Below are positions 48,986 through 60,660 of a DNA stretch of 64,000 bases, piece by piece. Both the position numbers and the translations under genes were made by a program. The stretch spans positions 30,218,912 through 30,282,911 of the forward strand of contig NC_092675.1 of the NCBI RefSeq assembly GCF_964355755.1. The letters run 5' to 3'. Every line of letters begins with the position of its first letter. Within the stretch, counting starts at the first letter, position 1. The notes below the pieces were generated by a model. It had not been told where the DNA came from. It did not search any database and saw only the letters and a list, made by a program, of their open reading frames with translations. The stretch comes from Antedon mediterranea (lineage: Eukaryota; Echinodermata; Crinoidea; Comatulida; Antedonidae).

Positions 48986-49588
48986 GTTCGAAAGCTGTCT
49001 AGTTGCAAGGGATCACATAGTTAGTGTTGTTCGAAAGCTGTCTAGTTGCAAGGGATCACATAGTTAGTGTTGTTCGAAAGCTGTCTAGTTGCAAGGGATC
49101 ACATAGTTAGTGTTGTTCGAAAGCTGTCTAGTTGCAAGGGATCACATAGTTAGTGTTGTTGGAAAGCTGTCTAGTTGCAAGGGATCACATAGTTAGTGTT
49201 GTTCGAAAGCTGTCTAGTTGCAAGGGATCACATAGTTAGTGTTGTTCGAAAGCTGTCTAGTTGCAAGGGATCACATAGTTAGTGTTGTTGGAAAGCTGTC
49301 TAGTTGCAAGGGATCACATAGTTAGTGTTGTTCGAAAGCTGTCTAGTTGCAAGGGATCACATAGTTAGTGTTGTTCGAAAGCTGTCTAGTTGCAAGGGAT
49401 CACATAGTTAGTGTTGTTCGAAAGCTGTCTAGTTGCAAGGGATCACATAGTTAGTGTTGTTCGAAAGCTGTCTAGTTGCAAGGGATCACATAGTTAGTGT
49501 TGTTCGAAAGCTGTCTAGTTGCAAGGGATCACATAGTTAGTGTTGTTCGAAAGCTGTCTAGTTGCAAGGGATCACATAGTTAGTGTTG
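48986..49588. repeat. 43-bp minisatellite, 14 nearly identical copies
   Basis: The unit is GTTCGAAAGCTGTCTAGTTG, CAAGGGATCACATAGTTAGT, GTT (43 bp), with exactly 14 copies. The only change seen is C to G (GTTGGAAAG) in the units near 49158 and 49287, which are three units apart. Such uniformity means a recent expansion. There are no spacers, so it is not CRISPR-like. Confidence 0.97.
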
Positions 49589-49774
49589 TTCTAATGTTTA
49601 CCATAACCATAATATTTTGATGAGATATTTAATAAGCAATATATTACTAATTTGTAAATAGATTATTTCTGATATATCTGATTGATTTCCACATTGGAAA
49701 AGTCTATTTCTCAGACCTTTACTATCCTGTATGTATTATATATTATATTCATTAGGTTACAATACAACACCTGT

Positions 49775-49870
49775 ATCCAGGTACCATTTTTTTTCCAGGT
49801 ACCATTATATTGTTCCAGGTACCAATAATATTGTCCAGGTCATCTACCAATAGATAATCCAGGTATAATA
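49775..49870. repeat. Short interspersed TCCAGGTACCA repeats
   Basis: TCCAGGTAC or TCCAGGTC occurs five times within about 90 bp, separated by T-rich or AT-rich spacers of varying length. GGTACC recurs in it. Low complexity, no function assigned. Confidence 0.5.
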
Positions 49871-51788
49871 CCTATACCACCATACTTCTTCTTGACCTTA
49901 GCTGAGAAGCTCGTTAACAAAACACAATGCAAATTAAGAGCCCTATTTTATTTTGTACAACGATGACAAGTTTAGATTTTTTTTAATGAATTTTATAGGC
50001 CAATTGAATTTGTAACTGTTAAATAACATGTTATTCACTTGAACAATCTATCTCAACATGATCATCATACATACAAATTAGTGATGGTGAAAACAAGTGT
50101 CGTAGCTAATGAGATTTGAAGACATTACATCAACTGAAAGCTCAAACAATATACGTTATACAACTTCGCATTAGGCATAATATTATCACCAGAAATGCAT
50201 TTTCAATTCAAACTATTGAATGCTACTACTACTGGAGGCCTCTAACTCTTTACAAAATACTGTGTAAACGCAGTAACATTTTGACAGCAGTAACTTATCA
50301 CTTAATACGTCGATTGTTATTGACAAGTTTAGCAGGATAAATCAATTTAACAATCGATCATACCGATAAGAGATATGACGTAATCAGCCAACATTGATGA
50401 TCCATTGATGGTATCTTTTCGTTTCTATTCAATTCAACAGTTGTATTCATTTAACAATTATTAAATTTAGTAGATTTTACGTTTAACACTTTTTTTAACG
50501 TAATACGGTACCTGTTTTAGTAAAAAATGCTTTTCAGAAGAAAAATTACTAATTAAAGTCGCAATCGTAGAACATTTTGTTGAAATGGTTTATGGGTTGA
50601 ACATTATGCTATTTTTTTACATATTAGGCTAATGTATCTTTGATGAACTGATAAATACTTATCACATGACAGGCACGCGAATAGAATAGTGTTTACTACT
50701 TGGAACATTAAGCAATGTAAACAATCCAAGTCTGCTTACAGATCAATATACGGCCATGAACTTTTCAGTTAACATCTTTTGTGATAAAAACTTTTATTTT
50801 TTAAATCATCTCATATCATCTCTTATTATAGGTCTAAGGAAACTCTGATTTATTTTTCTAAAACTGTTAACTGTTTACCGTACTGAACGTAATGATGATG
50901 TATTACATTCAATATTGTTTTAAAAATAGTCTATGGCCTATATTGTTATTGTATTATTTGAAAATACTAAAAACTTGGAATTGATGATTTACATTATTGA
51001 AACTAAATTTACCTATGCCCCTCTTAATATGCAAATTAGATAATTATTGTTGTTAAATAATTTTTTCTCTTACTTTTATTTAAGTGCTTTTTTCTTATCT
51101 GCTCTGAAACTACAGTCTGTCGAAATCTCTTCCCATAATGCGTTTCTTTATTTTCTATTGTTATTTAGGAACATTTTCCCATATTAAGATAAGGTAGAAC
51201 AGCGGTACCAGTAAAACACAACGTGGTAACTAGCATCGGTTCACATTCCCACGAAATTAGCAAAGTGCCATTAATTCCACCACACCCACGTCAATCATTT
51301 ACACAATTTTACGCATAATTAATTTTGTGACATCGTAATCCACAAGATAACATTATTATCGCTCTGGTAATTATCGTAGGCCTACTGCCCATAATACTAT
51401 CGGTAGAAAGGAAAATGCAATGTACCTTCTGTAAAAGATCATTCATGTTAAGCACTGTACAACGCGAATAGAAAGTAAACCTACATCCAACAATATTTAA
51501 ATAAATAAAGATTCGTCTAATGAAATTTGTTAAACATCAATTATCTATTATTGTCATTTTTGTTGTAAATCCAACAAAATAATACCCAATGTCGATGACT
51601 TATAGAAGTTAATAAGACAATGTTATGTCAGCGACGTAGCTAGCCAGGTAGCATCTGTTCCCAACTTCCAAGAATATACAGTAGTCAACCTTAAACGTGT
51701 CTTTCAACTTTTCACAAGTGATTCGGAAATACCAATTTACTCACATCATCGACAAAATATTTTTAGTACTGACGTATCTAGTAATGTG

Positions 51789-52245
51789 TCTAATACAAAA
51801 ACGCGTTTTTTAGGTGTTCTTAGTGTGATCCAAACGCACGTTAGTATGAGTATAGTGTAACTATCTAATACAAAAACGCGTTTTTTATGTGTTCTTAGTG
51901 TGATCCAAACGCACGTTAGTATGAGTGTAGAGTGTAACTATCTAATACAAAAACGCGTTTTTTAGGTGTTCTTAGTGTGATCCAAACGCACGTTAGTATG
52001 AGTATAGTGTAACTATCTAATACAAAAACGCGTTTTTTATGTGTTTTTAGTGTGATCCAAACGCACGTTAGTATGAGTGTATAGTGTAACTATCTAATAC
52101 AAAAACGCGTTTTTTTATGTGTTCTTAGTGTGATCCAAACGCACGTTAGTATGAGTGTATAGTGTAACTATCTAATACAAAAACGCGTTTTTTATGTGTT
52201 CTTAGCGTGATCCAAACGCACGTTAGTATGAGTATAGTGTAGCCT
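51789..52245. repeat. 75-78-bp tandem repeat, six copies
   Basis: Copies start TCTAATACAAAAACGCGTTT at 51789, 51864, 51941, 52016, 52093 and 52171. Spacing alternates 75, 77, 75, 77, 78, following TATAGT or TGTAGAGT forms, so a two-unit higher-order repeat is likely. Each unit holds the palindrome AAAAACGCGTTTTT (ACGCGT core) and GATCCAAACGCACGTTAGTA. Confidence 0.93.
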
Positions 52246-52504
52246 ACATAGCCCATAAGTGATCGTATTATATTTAAGCTCCTTTTAAATATTCACGTGT
52301 TTCTATAAGTTTGCGTGCATTTGACTATTAATATGGTGGTTACATTATTTCCTTGACCATGAACCGGTTTACTATGTTCTTTTTCTTCGGCTACTTTTTA
52401 TTTGCAGGTGTGCTATGTATTACTTTGAATGTAGGCTTGATAGATATTTTGCATGTGGAAATTATATTTGTTTTCCTGTATAGTTTTGTACTTCTATTTC
52501 TTAA

Positions 52505-52644
52505 GCACTGTCTACACAATCAAACTATATGTGACAACAAAAATGTGATTTGCCCATATATGGACACGGTGACGCCATATCACTACCATATTTAGGCACA
52601 TTACACTTTTTTTGTCAAACTAGTTTGATAGTGTAGATAGAGCC
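52505..52644. mobile_element. Family A palindromic MITE, copy 5
   Basis: The left end GCACTGTCTACACAATCAAA and right end TTTGATAGTGTAGATAGAGC are inverted. The interior has GCCCATATATGGACACGGTG, CACTACCATATTTAGGCACA and TTTTTTTGTCAAACTAG. It is flanked by TTAA on the left and CTTAG on the right. It lies inside the proposed intron; the 80-codon frame at 52353-52595 runs into it and is not a gene. Confidence 0.8.
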
Positions 52645-53819
52645 TTAGATATTTAGATTTTTACTGACTGTAATCAATACTATGCCATCTTATAATTTCA
52701 AGTATTTTATGAACGTATCATGTTTTATTACGGTTTAGGAACGGTTATTGTGTTTGTTGATTTGCTTGTATGTGAACCTGTCCGTTAATTGTCCAAATTA
52801 ACTGCAATGTTTCCTTTGATATAAAAACAGGAAGTATAAACGACAGATACACATGACTGCATGAACACTAACATAGTTCAACTTAAAATACAGCCTATTT
52901 AAACTTATCCATCCATGAAACATTTCGTTTATAAAAGTATATTGTCAAGAAAAATTCTAGGTAAATCAATAGACCTAAACATTTTATTTTCAACTGCTTA
53001 AAAAATGTGAACAGGTAAAATGAAAACCGAACAAAATTTAAGTTAATAAATTTTAATTTCTTTAATTTGTGAGCTAACCATGAAAACTGACCAATTGATT
53101 TAAAGTAAAGTTTCTTTAATTTGACCAACATTAAACAACTGTAAAGGAAATGATAATAAAAACATTAGGGCCTATATTTTGTTGGCCTTTTCTTTTAATG
53201 TAGATATCTACATGAGAAGGAAGTGTTCTATCAGATATATTAGGTCTATATATATGTATGTGGGTGGGGTTTAAGTAGCTTTCTTAGAAGCTGCTTCTGA
53301 TGCCAGGCCTTTAGAATCAGGCCAATTTATTTATCTTTTGGTCATTTTCGTAATCTAAATGGGTAGCTTTTTCAGACGTCTGTAATCGTATTCTTCCTGT
53401 TCATTATCCACATGATATTTTTGACGCAACAACCTTTTTTATTATTAGTATTAAATTTCAAACAAAATTTCTTTCTCGTAACAGTTAAACAGAATTAATC
53501 TTTTATATATTTCCAAACATTTGTTAATTTATTTCATGAAATTTAGATTATCTTTTAATAATATATATATTATAAGATAATTGATAATGTGGCTTTAGAT
53601 AATAAATTGACCTGTGAGAATATGCCTTAAGCAGGAACGAAAGTTCATCGAAATTGTTCATTAATATTTAGGAGACCTACATTGGCAAAGATGAGTTAAT
53701 ACATGTTTAGTTTTTAAAATCACGAACATTCGTATGTATAATGTAATGTTTATACAAATGATATACTCGGAATTCAATATTTTTTTTAATCCCCAGAACA
53801 TTTGAATATTTAATATTTT

Positions 53820-53935
53820 ATGTGTTTTTACTGTATGTATGTTTTATTGAGGGCCCTGAATGATCAGTTCTATTAGGAACTGGATAGGCTACCCTCGGTA
53901 AAGATGGTAATAAATAAATAAATAAAATAAAAAGA
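53820..53935 (+). mobile_element. 3' tail of a non-LTR retrotransposon, plus strand
   Basis: GAGGGCCCTGAATGATCAGT, GGATAGGCTACCCTCGGTAA, AGATGGTAAT and then (AATA)n. A GAGGGCC...GGCTACCCTCGGTAA tail ending in AATAAA repeats is typical of LINE 3' ends in marine invertebrates. The body is missing or unrecognisable, so this is a 5'-truncated insertion. Confidence 0.5.
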
Positions 53936-56259
53936 TGTAACCAAAAAAAATTAGTTATGATTTTAGAAAATAATACCTCTCAGGTTAATTATGTCCACTC
54001 ATTCTTTATTAATAATTATGCCTAATATAGCAAATTTGTTAATAATGTACGTATAGGTCCATGATAGCAATCGGAATGGATTAGCATTGTCTTAGGCATA
54101 ATACATTAAGACCATAAACGTGTAAACAGAATGTTTGAAGAGGCACGTTTTGCCATTTAAGCGGTTTTGATTTTGGTTTGAGCACATTCAGGCTTTACAA
54201 TAGCCTACTATTTTAGTTTTTTAAAAACATACCTGCTTATTTTAGAATAATAAAAAATACCATAAACTATCAAACCGGAATAAGAAGGTTTTCTTAAAAT
54301 AGAAATCAGGAAAAGGAATTAAACGAGTAACTCAATGCAGGTACAAAGCTACTAGTGTGTTTGTTTCCCTATTCAGGCAAGGCATATGCTTTGCTTATTT
54401 TTTAGGAAGGTGTGTAGTTCCTCCATGCTTTAGGCCCATCTTCTCTTTCATTAAGACGTTAAAACAAACATAACATCTTAAGATACCGGTTTGGCCTGTA
54501 AACCGTCTTTTAAAATGGTCGACTCTTTTGTTTCATAAGGCATATTATGTCTCTACTAATTACAATCAGGAAATTGAGGAAATCACAATTTGCTCGTTAT
54601 GTTTGCTAAATCATATACTATTACTGTATAATGTTTACTATCAAATTCAAAAAGTTATTTTAATATTCATTGTCTTTCGCAAAAACAAGAATTGAGTCGC
54701 AAATTATTCGTTTCTATTTCATATTTCCTGAAGTGAAATATCTAAAATAAATAAACCCTTTAATTACTTAGACATATTGTCTTCAGCTTTTTGGCCACAC
54801 CTACCTGTAGGATTGAGAAGCAAGTAGTTTCTATTTCGTAATAGCTAAAATATAAATGGTAACGAGTAAATATAATAATTATAAGCTGTGGTAACTATTC
54901 CGTAATAGACACACACTAGAATTGTGGATTTTCCACGGCCATTAGAAGCCTGGGTCATCCCGTAATGCAGCAATCAAAGATAACCAAAGTGAAACTAGTG
55001 TGTCGTACACTGATAATATGCCTATTAATCAATTCAGATTTCAGACTAAGAAAAAAAAAAGAAATCTCCCCACAACTGACCTAATTTTAATGTATCGAGA
55101 AGAAAGATGATTGAATGTAATTTAGGGATTAACTTATTATTTAAATTGACATAAACAATGATTAGGTTTGCATCTTTTTTTTTTTTCTTTTTTTTAAAAA
55201 TATATTTAGTCAAATTGCCAAGGATAACCATAAGCGAATTCAGTCACTATCCTTCTTATAAAGGTGGCAATCCACAAGACAAACTATTTATACACAAGAT
55301 GCTCTACAAAAACAAAGTCTTATTATTTTGGAATGAGTTGAAAATTGTTATTAGAAAAAATCCTGACATATGAAAGAACTTAAACCCAGGACACTTGGAT
55401 TGGTAGCCAACTTCATTATATCACTACTGACGACAACAATTAATTATTACAATTCAAATATCGACAGAGAGTTGCTAACTAAACTACCGATACCACTGGC
55501 GATGATACAGTACCTCCTCCTATTACAATCTATATTATATTATAATCCTTTCGTAGTCCTTTGCATTGGGAACCCTAATAAAAGAACGAATATTTATCTT
55601 ATAGATGGTAAATAGTATGATAATATAAGTAAAAGATTAGAATATGTTTCTCATTATGTTAGTTTCATATTCATATCTATTCATATCCTTTAAATAATAT
55701 TAAATCGAAATTCCCCTCAAACATATATTTTGATACAAGTATTTGTATGATATGGGACTACCTTGGCAGCAGCTTGAATGAGAGACGGGAAAGCGCAGCT
55801 TTCAAAATGATTAAATAGTTCCTAAACGTCGCAACATGCTCACAAATTGGGGTTTACTGAAGAGAGGGGTGATTGTTATCTTAATTATTTCGCACCAGGT
55901 TGGCCCAAGGGGGTAACAAGGATATGAAATATTGCAAAGTTTACATATAAATAAGAAATTGCGAGCAGTCATTTGATTCGATTACAACGGTGGCTTCCGC
56001 TTGATAAGAGAAAAGGAGAGATTTTCCAGACTAACATCTGTAGAAATTGGATATAGTAAGAGGGCGTTATTAAATTCTGTCTGTCATAAATGTATTCAAT
56101 TTCAATAAATATGTTTATACATGTGATTACAATTTTTTATTATTAGTATGCACTGCAATGTTTGATTACAAGTTAACACATTTTATTTGTTTTTACAGGA
56201 ACTTTCTTCAAGGAATACTGTAAACACTGGCTGTTTGTGTTTCTTCACCTTTTATCAGC

Positions 56260-57417
56260 ATGGGCCTCGGATCACCTGATGTAACACAAGGTCCAACAGT
56301 GGCAGTTCCACGAGTGGAAATTCCAAGAGAGCAACACCAACCAGTAAACTTAAGTCTTCACACTAGTGTTAAAATGATGTGTAAATCGCCAAGTGACGTA
56401 CTGGAAGCCGGAACCATTTCACCTGGCAGGGAACTTTTGAGTCCTGAACATTTGGACAATGTATCACCATTATCGCCATTTGATAGTAAAACAACAACAA
56501 AACAACTTATTGAAGCAGCTTTGAACCCAAATGATATTTTTAATATGAATTTAAATAATAACATTTTGACCAAAGATCAATGTGAAAAACATAATACAGT
56601 GTTAGACCAGAAGTTTTCGATTAAAAACGCATCGCGTGTAGCCTCTATTGCAAATTTACTGTCTCTGCCGATAGATCATCCAGAAATGCACAAAGCACCA
56701 ATAAGTCCTCAAGTAACTTGGTCACACCCTGCTGTCGTCAACCCAACAATGACAGCGCATGGTTTCTCAGAGCTTCAAAGTCCCCTATTTCCTGGCAATT
56801 CACAAAAGACTGGAGTTTTCTTTGCCGGTCGCTCTTTTCCTAAAGGTATGCTAGACCGTCCGTCTCCACCTAAAGTTCAACGTCGAGTGTTTACCAATAG
56901 TCGTGAACGATGGAGACAACAAAACGTCAACTCCGCTTTTACAGAACTTCGAAAACTCCTACCAACACATCCCGTAGATAAGAAGATGAGTAAAAATGAA
57001 ATTTTACGTCTTGCAATAAGGTACATAGACTTTTTAATTCAGTTACGTGATGACCAAGAAGAACATCCAGAAGAAAAAGTACGAAAAGTATGTGTGGGCA
57101 GAATAGGACGAAGTGTTGCTGAGAGCACGGAAGATGTAAAACCAAAAACTGGTGGTAAATACAGCGTAAATGCAGCTGGACGAACCTATGTAAGTCGTGT
57201 CACAAGGCATAAACGAGAACGAAGTTCTTCTGAAAGTACAAGTGGTTTTGGTGAATGCGGTCAAACAACTCCAGGAGGCTGCGACGTTGAAAGTTTATGC
57301 GGAAGCGCGGGAAGTATTTGTGAGAGCGCAAACGGTTATTATAGTGACGAAAATGGCGTCACGAGCGGAAGATCAAGTCCAGTTTGGTATTCACCTGCAA
57401 GTGGAATAAGTAATTGA
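56260..57417 (+). CDS. TAL1: SCL/TAL1-class bHLH transcription factor, 385 aa
   Basis: The protein carries a basic helix-loop-helix domain at residues about 207-263. The basic region plus helix 1 is [20 protein letters not shown]; the loop is [15 protein letters not shown]; helix 2 is [34 protein letters not shown] and the [17 protein letters not shown] core are diagnostic of the TAL1/LYL1/TAL2 group, which pairs with E-proteins on E-boxes and, with LMO2 and GATA factors, drives blood and endothelial programmes in vertebrates. The N-terminal 200 residues are Ser/Pro-rich; the tail has a Ser/Gly-rich end. The ATG at 56260 has A at -3 and G at +4, and an in-frame TAA at 56221 lies upstream in the same exon, so the whole frame sits in one exon (acceptor AG at 56197-56198). 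Which of TAL1, LYL1 or TAL2 it corresponds to would need a tree; an invertebrate pro-orthologue is likely. Confidence 0.95.
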   Translation: MGLGSPDVTQGPTVAVPRVEIPREQHQPVNLSLHTSVKMMCKSPSDVLEAGTISPGRELLSPEHLDNVSPLSPFDSKTTTKQLIEAALNPNDIFNMNLNNNILTKDQCEKHNTVLDQKFSIKNASRVASIANLLSLPIDHPEMHKAPISPQVTWSHPAVVNPTMTAHGFSELQSPLFPGNSQKTGVFFAGRSFPKGMLDRPSPPKVQRRVFTNSRERWRQQNVNSAFTELRKLLPTHPVDKKMSKNEILRLAIRYIDFLIQLRDDQEEHPEEKVRKVCVGRIGRSVAESTEDVKPKTGGKYSVNAAGRTYVSRVTRHKRERSSSESTSGFGECGQTTPGGCDVESLCGSAGSICESANGYYSDENGVTSGRSSPVWYSPASGISN

Positions 57418-57790
57418 ATGAGTCTAGCTTTTTGAAGTGTCGACATTAAACTATCCTCAACGTGTATACAATAATGACACGGTATCATTAAGACCTTTAA
57501 CACGGAAGTAATTGTCTTAACACATCAAAAAGTAAACAGGTGTTTGGGTTGTAAAGGTGTGCCAAATACAAATTCACACGTATCAAAAGATATTTTAATA
57601 TTCTATTACAATTATTTATGTTTTGTATATTTTTTACACAAAATTTCTTGATTGAAAATTCCAATCACCAAAAATTTGTTACTTTTATATAATGTAAAGA
57701 TTGAAATTTTGGAAGATAGGCTGGTTCTATCCAAATTACGTAATAAATTTTAATATTTTTTCTTGTTAATAAAACTGAGTTTTATCTGAT
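57418..57790 (+). other. 3' UTR of the TAL1/SCL-type gene with polyadenylation signals
   Basis: AT-rich sequence after the TGA stop. Canonical AATAAA hexamers occur at 57742-57747 and 57768-57773; a further one near 58251 would lengthen the UTR. Cleavage is expected 10-30 nt past whichever is used. Confidence 0.55.
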
Positions 57791-60019
57791 ACAAATATTG
57801 ATCAATATAAATTGAGACTGTTAACAAATTCAGCAGAAAACAAATAATTTTAAAAGGTATACTTCAAATTTTCACATTTATCTAGGCTAACTATTGCTTT
57901 GAAATCAATTTTCCACAAACATTTAGAACCGGTTCTGAAGTATTTCAGAGGTGGTTCATCGATGGAACACTTTTATGGCTTGATATTTTTTTCTGTTTAG
58001 GTGGGTTACTGGCCGCAACCAGTATAAAGTGTTCATGTCAATAGAAAGTTCATGATCAGATAGTTTTAGTGCTTAAGCATAGATTCACCGCGTTATAGAT
58101 TACATTGAAATCCGCAGTAAGTGATTTGATTGGTTAGTATTTTAAGTTAAGACATTTTATACAGGAAGCAATAGCCTAGAACAACGAATTTCCCGGTTCA
58201 CTAACACCAAGACAAACTTATAACCTTTTTGTTGTCCGATTTACTGTTCAATAAATTTATGTCAATAGATTCTATGTCAATGCCAATAAATTGGGGATTT
58301 TAATTTAATCACCTACGATCAGATTGTTTAACTTATTATAGTTATAATATTAAAACATTAGTATACCCAGACTATAATTAATGTTTCACATTTTCTGCAG
58401 TAATATTGCTGGTTGGTACTTTAATAATACATAATATAGTCTCGTTGCGTTTTTACGTTACGTCGAATGGATGAAACTTGTCTTGAGAGTAGATATTAGT
58501 AGAGTCGATTTGATATTTTTTTTAAAGGCGTCACACTTATTGTTCATCGTCGACATGTAAATTAACAGGAACTGTACATTAAGATCCACTAAATCTTGCC
58601 AAGGTTGCTGTCTTTAAACATCGAATGGGTAAAACAATACAACATTAGCTAAACAATAACAAAGTAATTACACTTTTTATGTAGACTATTATTATTATTC
58701 AATTTTGACCCGATCAAAACAAAAGAGAAAATTTAAATACAAATAATCGTTCCAAATATTGTTTTTAAGATGTTTTTTATAATTAATTATTGACTGTTAT
58801 TTATCTAGTCCTATTCATAGCTAATGGAAATTCTTTCTGTATTGGTTATCACTCTTGTATTGTTTTGACCAACAAACCCATGCTACTCATTCCTCCCTGT
58901 AATTTAACCATAGAACTCTCGCCTACAAGTGTTGTAAAATACAATACAATTTATTTAAGAATTAAGATAAGATATCCAATATTTTTGTAAAAAAAAGATA
59001 AAAAATGAAAATCAAGATATATATTAATGATTCGGACAGGGTCCGTCGTAAAGATATGAATGATAGGTGACGTTTCTACTGGTTGGCACGTCACACGCTC
59101 GAGTTTTTCATACGTTCAGGTGAAGTTAATCAAAGAACAGGAATTGGTAATATCAATTAAAGATCTTCAATATTACGAAAACAAACCTTTGAATTGGTAG
59201 AAAACATGCGTAAACTATATTATTTCCATCATGTGAAATACAACGTGCTATGTTTATTGCTAATATTATATGGCAATTAGAGGTTTTGGCCTTTTAACAT
59301 AATTGTATGGGATGTACTCACTTGTAAAGATCTGTATTTTTTGTACATATTGAAATTAATAAAAAGAACTATAGAATAACAGTTGACTTAGTTTCATTAT
59401 TTTGAGTTAAAAACAATTTTGAAAAGTTGTTTTGTTAATTGATAGGCCTACTAGTGGATGGAAATGGAAGGGTGGATGGTGAGTGAGTGGTGTTGCTGGT
59501 CAGTGATGATTGACGCGAGGAAACACAGGTCAACGGGTTAAAGTGAAATATAATAACATATGGAAAATATTATTTGATTCATAATTAATGAAAAACGGCG
59601 TGTGCATACTCCTTATGTTGACGCCCACATCACGAATGATAAAATTGAATGTGACGAATTTACGACTTTATCGCTTCAATTCGCCAGCACCCATCTACAT
59701 CTGCCCAAAATAACTTCAACCCGTCAGACCGTACCCCCACCTTCTCCAATGCTCAAACCCCCGTATAGTCTACTATGACCAAGGACAATTACCATGACAA
59801 AGCCGAGGAGAACTTAATGATTTCACTGTTTACTGTCAGATACCTATTAGCATGGGAACAAATCGATTGTATTAAACTCGGAAGTTACATACGCCGGTTG
59901 CAAATTAATACAACAGGTGGATAGTGGTCCGATAAATTGACCACCAATTGATAGAAACTGTTAATTTAGAAAATAATATATATTCAGGGTCATGTAAGCT
60001 AGTTATGACCCTGGTTTAA
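57791..60019. other. AT-rich intergenic sequence, no gene seen
   Basis: No exon or named repeat. A 9-bp inverted repeat (CAGGGTCAT and ATGACCCTG, 59985-60013) lies directly before the LINE. Confidence 0.35.
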
Positions 60020-60660
60020 ATGACAATTAAGTACATAATTATTCTTATGAGAAAAAAAGTCAAATTACCTCTACGCGGAGTTCTTGATCAATTTGTCATT
60101 CATGGTTTTATCACTTCTCGTCTGGATTATTGCAATTCTCTGTTCTATGCCCTTCCGAATTTTCAAATTAATCGTCTTCAACGACTACAGAACTCGGCTG
60201 CTCGTATCATTACGTTCACTAACCGTCGCTCTCACATTTCACCTGTTCTTCGAGAACTTCACTGGCTCCCCATTGACAATCGAATCAAATTTAAAATCTT
60301 GCTCCTTACTTTTAAAGCACTTCTTTTCAACCAACCTGCTTACATCCGTCAATTAATCACCTTTTATGTTCCTGGACGGACTCTTAGATCATCTGATGAT
60401 TTTTTACTCTCTGTTCCACGCATAGCCACTAAAACCTTTGGTCATAGATCGTTTTCTTTTGCTGCACCCACACTCTGGAATTCACTCCCCCCACAAATTA
60501 AACACTGCTCTTCTGTTGCCTTATTTAAAAAATTGCTCAAAACTCATTTTTTCGACCACTAACATGCCCAGCGCCTTTGATTTTGTACCTCGGTCTTTGA
60601 ATTGACGCTTAATTTATAAATTTTGATATAATAATAATTTGTCTTTCGTTACTGTTACTG
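60020..60660 (+). mobile_element. 5'-truncated LINE: C-terminal end of reverse transcriptase polyprotein
   Basis: A 180-codon frame (60020-60562). From about residue 21 it matches the conserved C-terminal end of CR1/L2/Jockey-type LINE ORF2: [67 protein letters not shown], and [18 protein letters not shown] ending LLKTHFF. The catalytic reverse-transcriptase motifs and the endonuclease lie upstream in full elements and are absent, so this copy cannot move by itself. The remaining frame has no stop or frameshift, which suggests a fairly recent insertion. The short 3' UTR has GCCCAGCGCCTTTGA and ends in an AT-rich stretch near 60650. The first 20 residues are probably host sequence. Confidence 0.9.

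Larger units (their letters stand above)
47924..56198 (+). other. Proposed 8.3-kb first intron, repeat-rich
   Basis: Starts GTAAGTA and ends TTTTTACAG. It holds three tandem repeats, one family A MITE and one LINE tail, listed separately. The rest (about 49900-51780 and 54000-56190) is AT-rich with no coding segment supported. Short frames at 50116, 55158 and 55370 have composition expected for chance. Confidence 0.4.

Noticed and set aside
48986-49588. CRISPR-like array
   Set aside because: The repeats follow each other directly with no unique spacers, the window is eukaryotic and no cas genes are present.
60084-60356. 90-codon frame overlapping the LINE
   Set aside because: It is a shadow of the LINE frame in another register.
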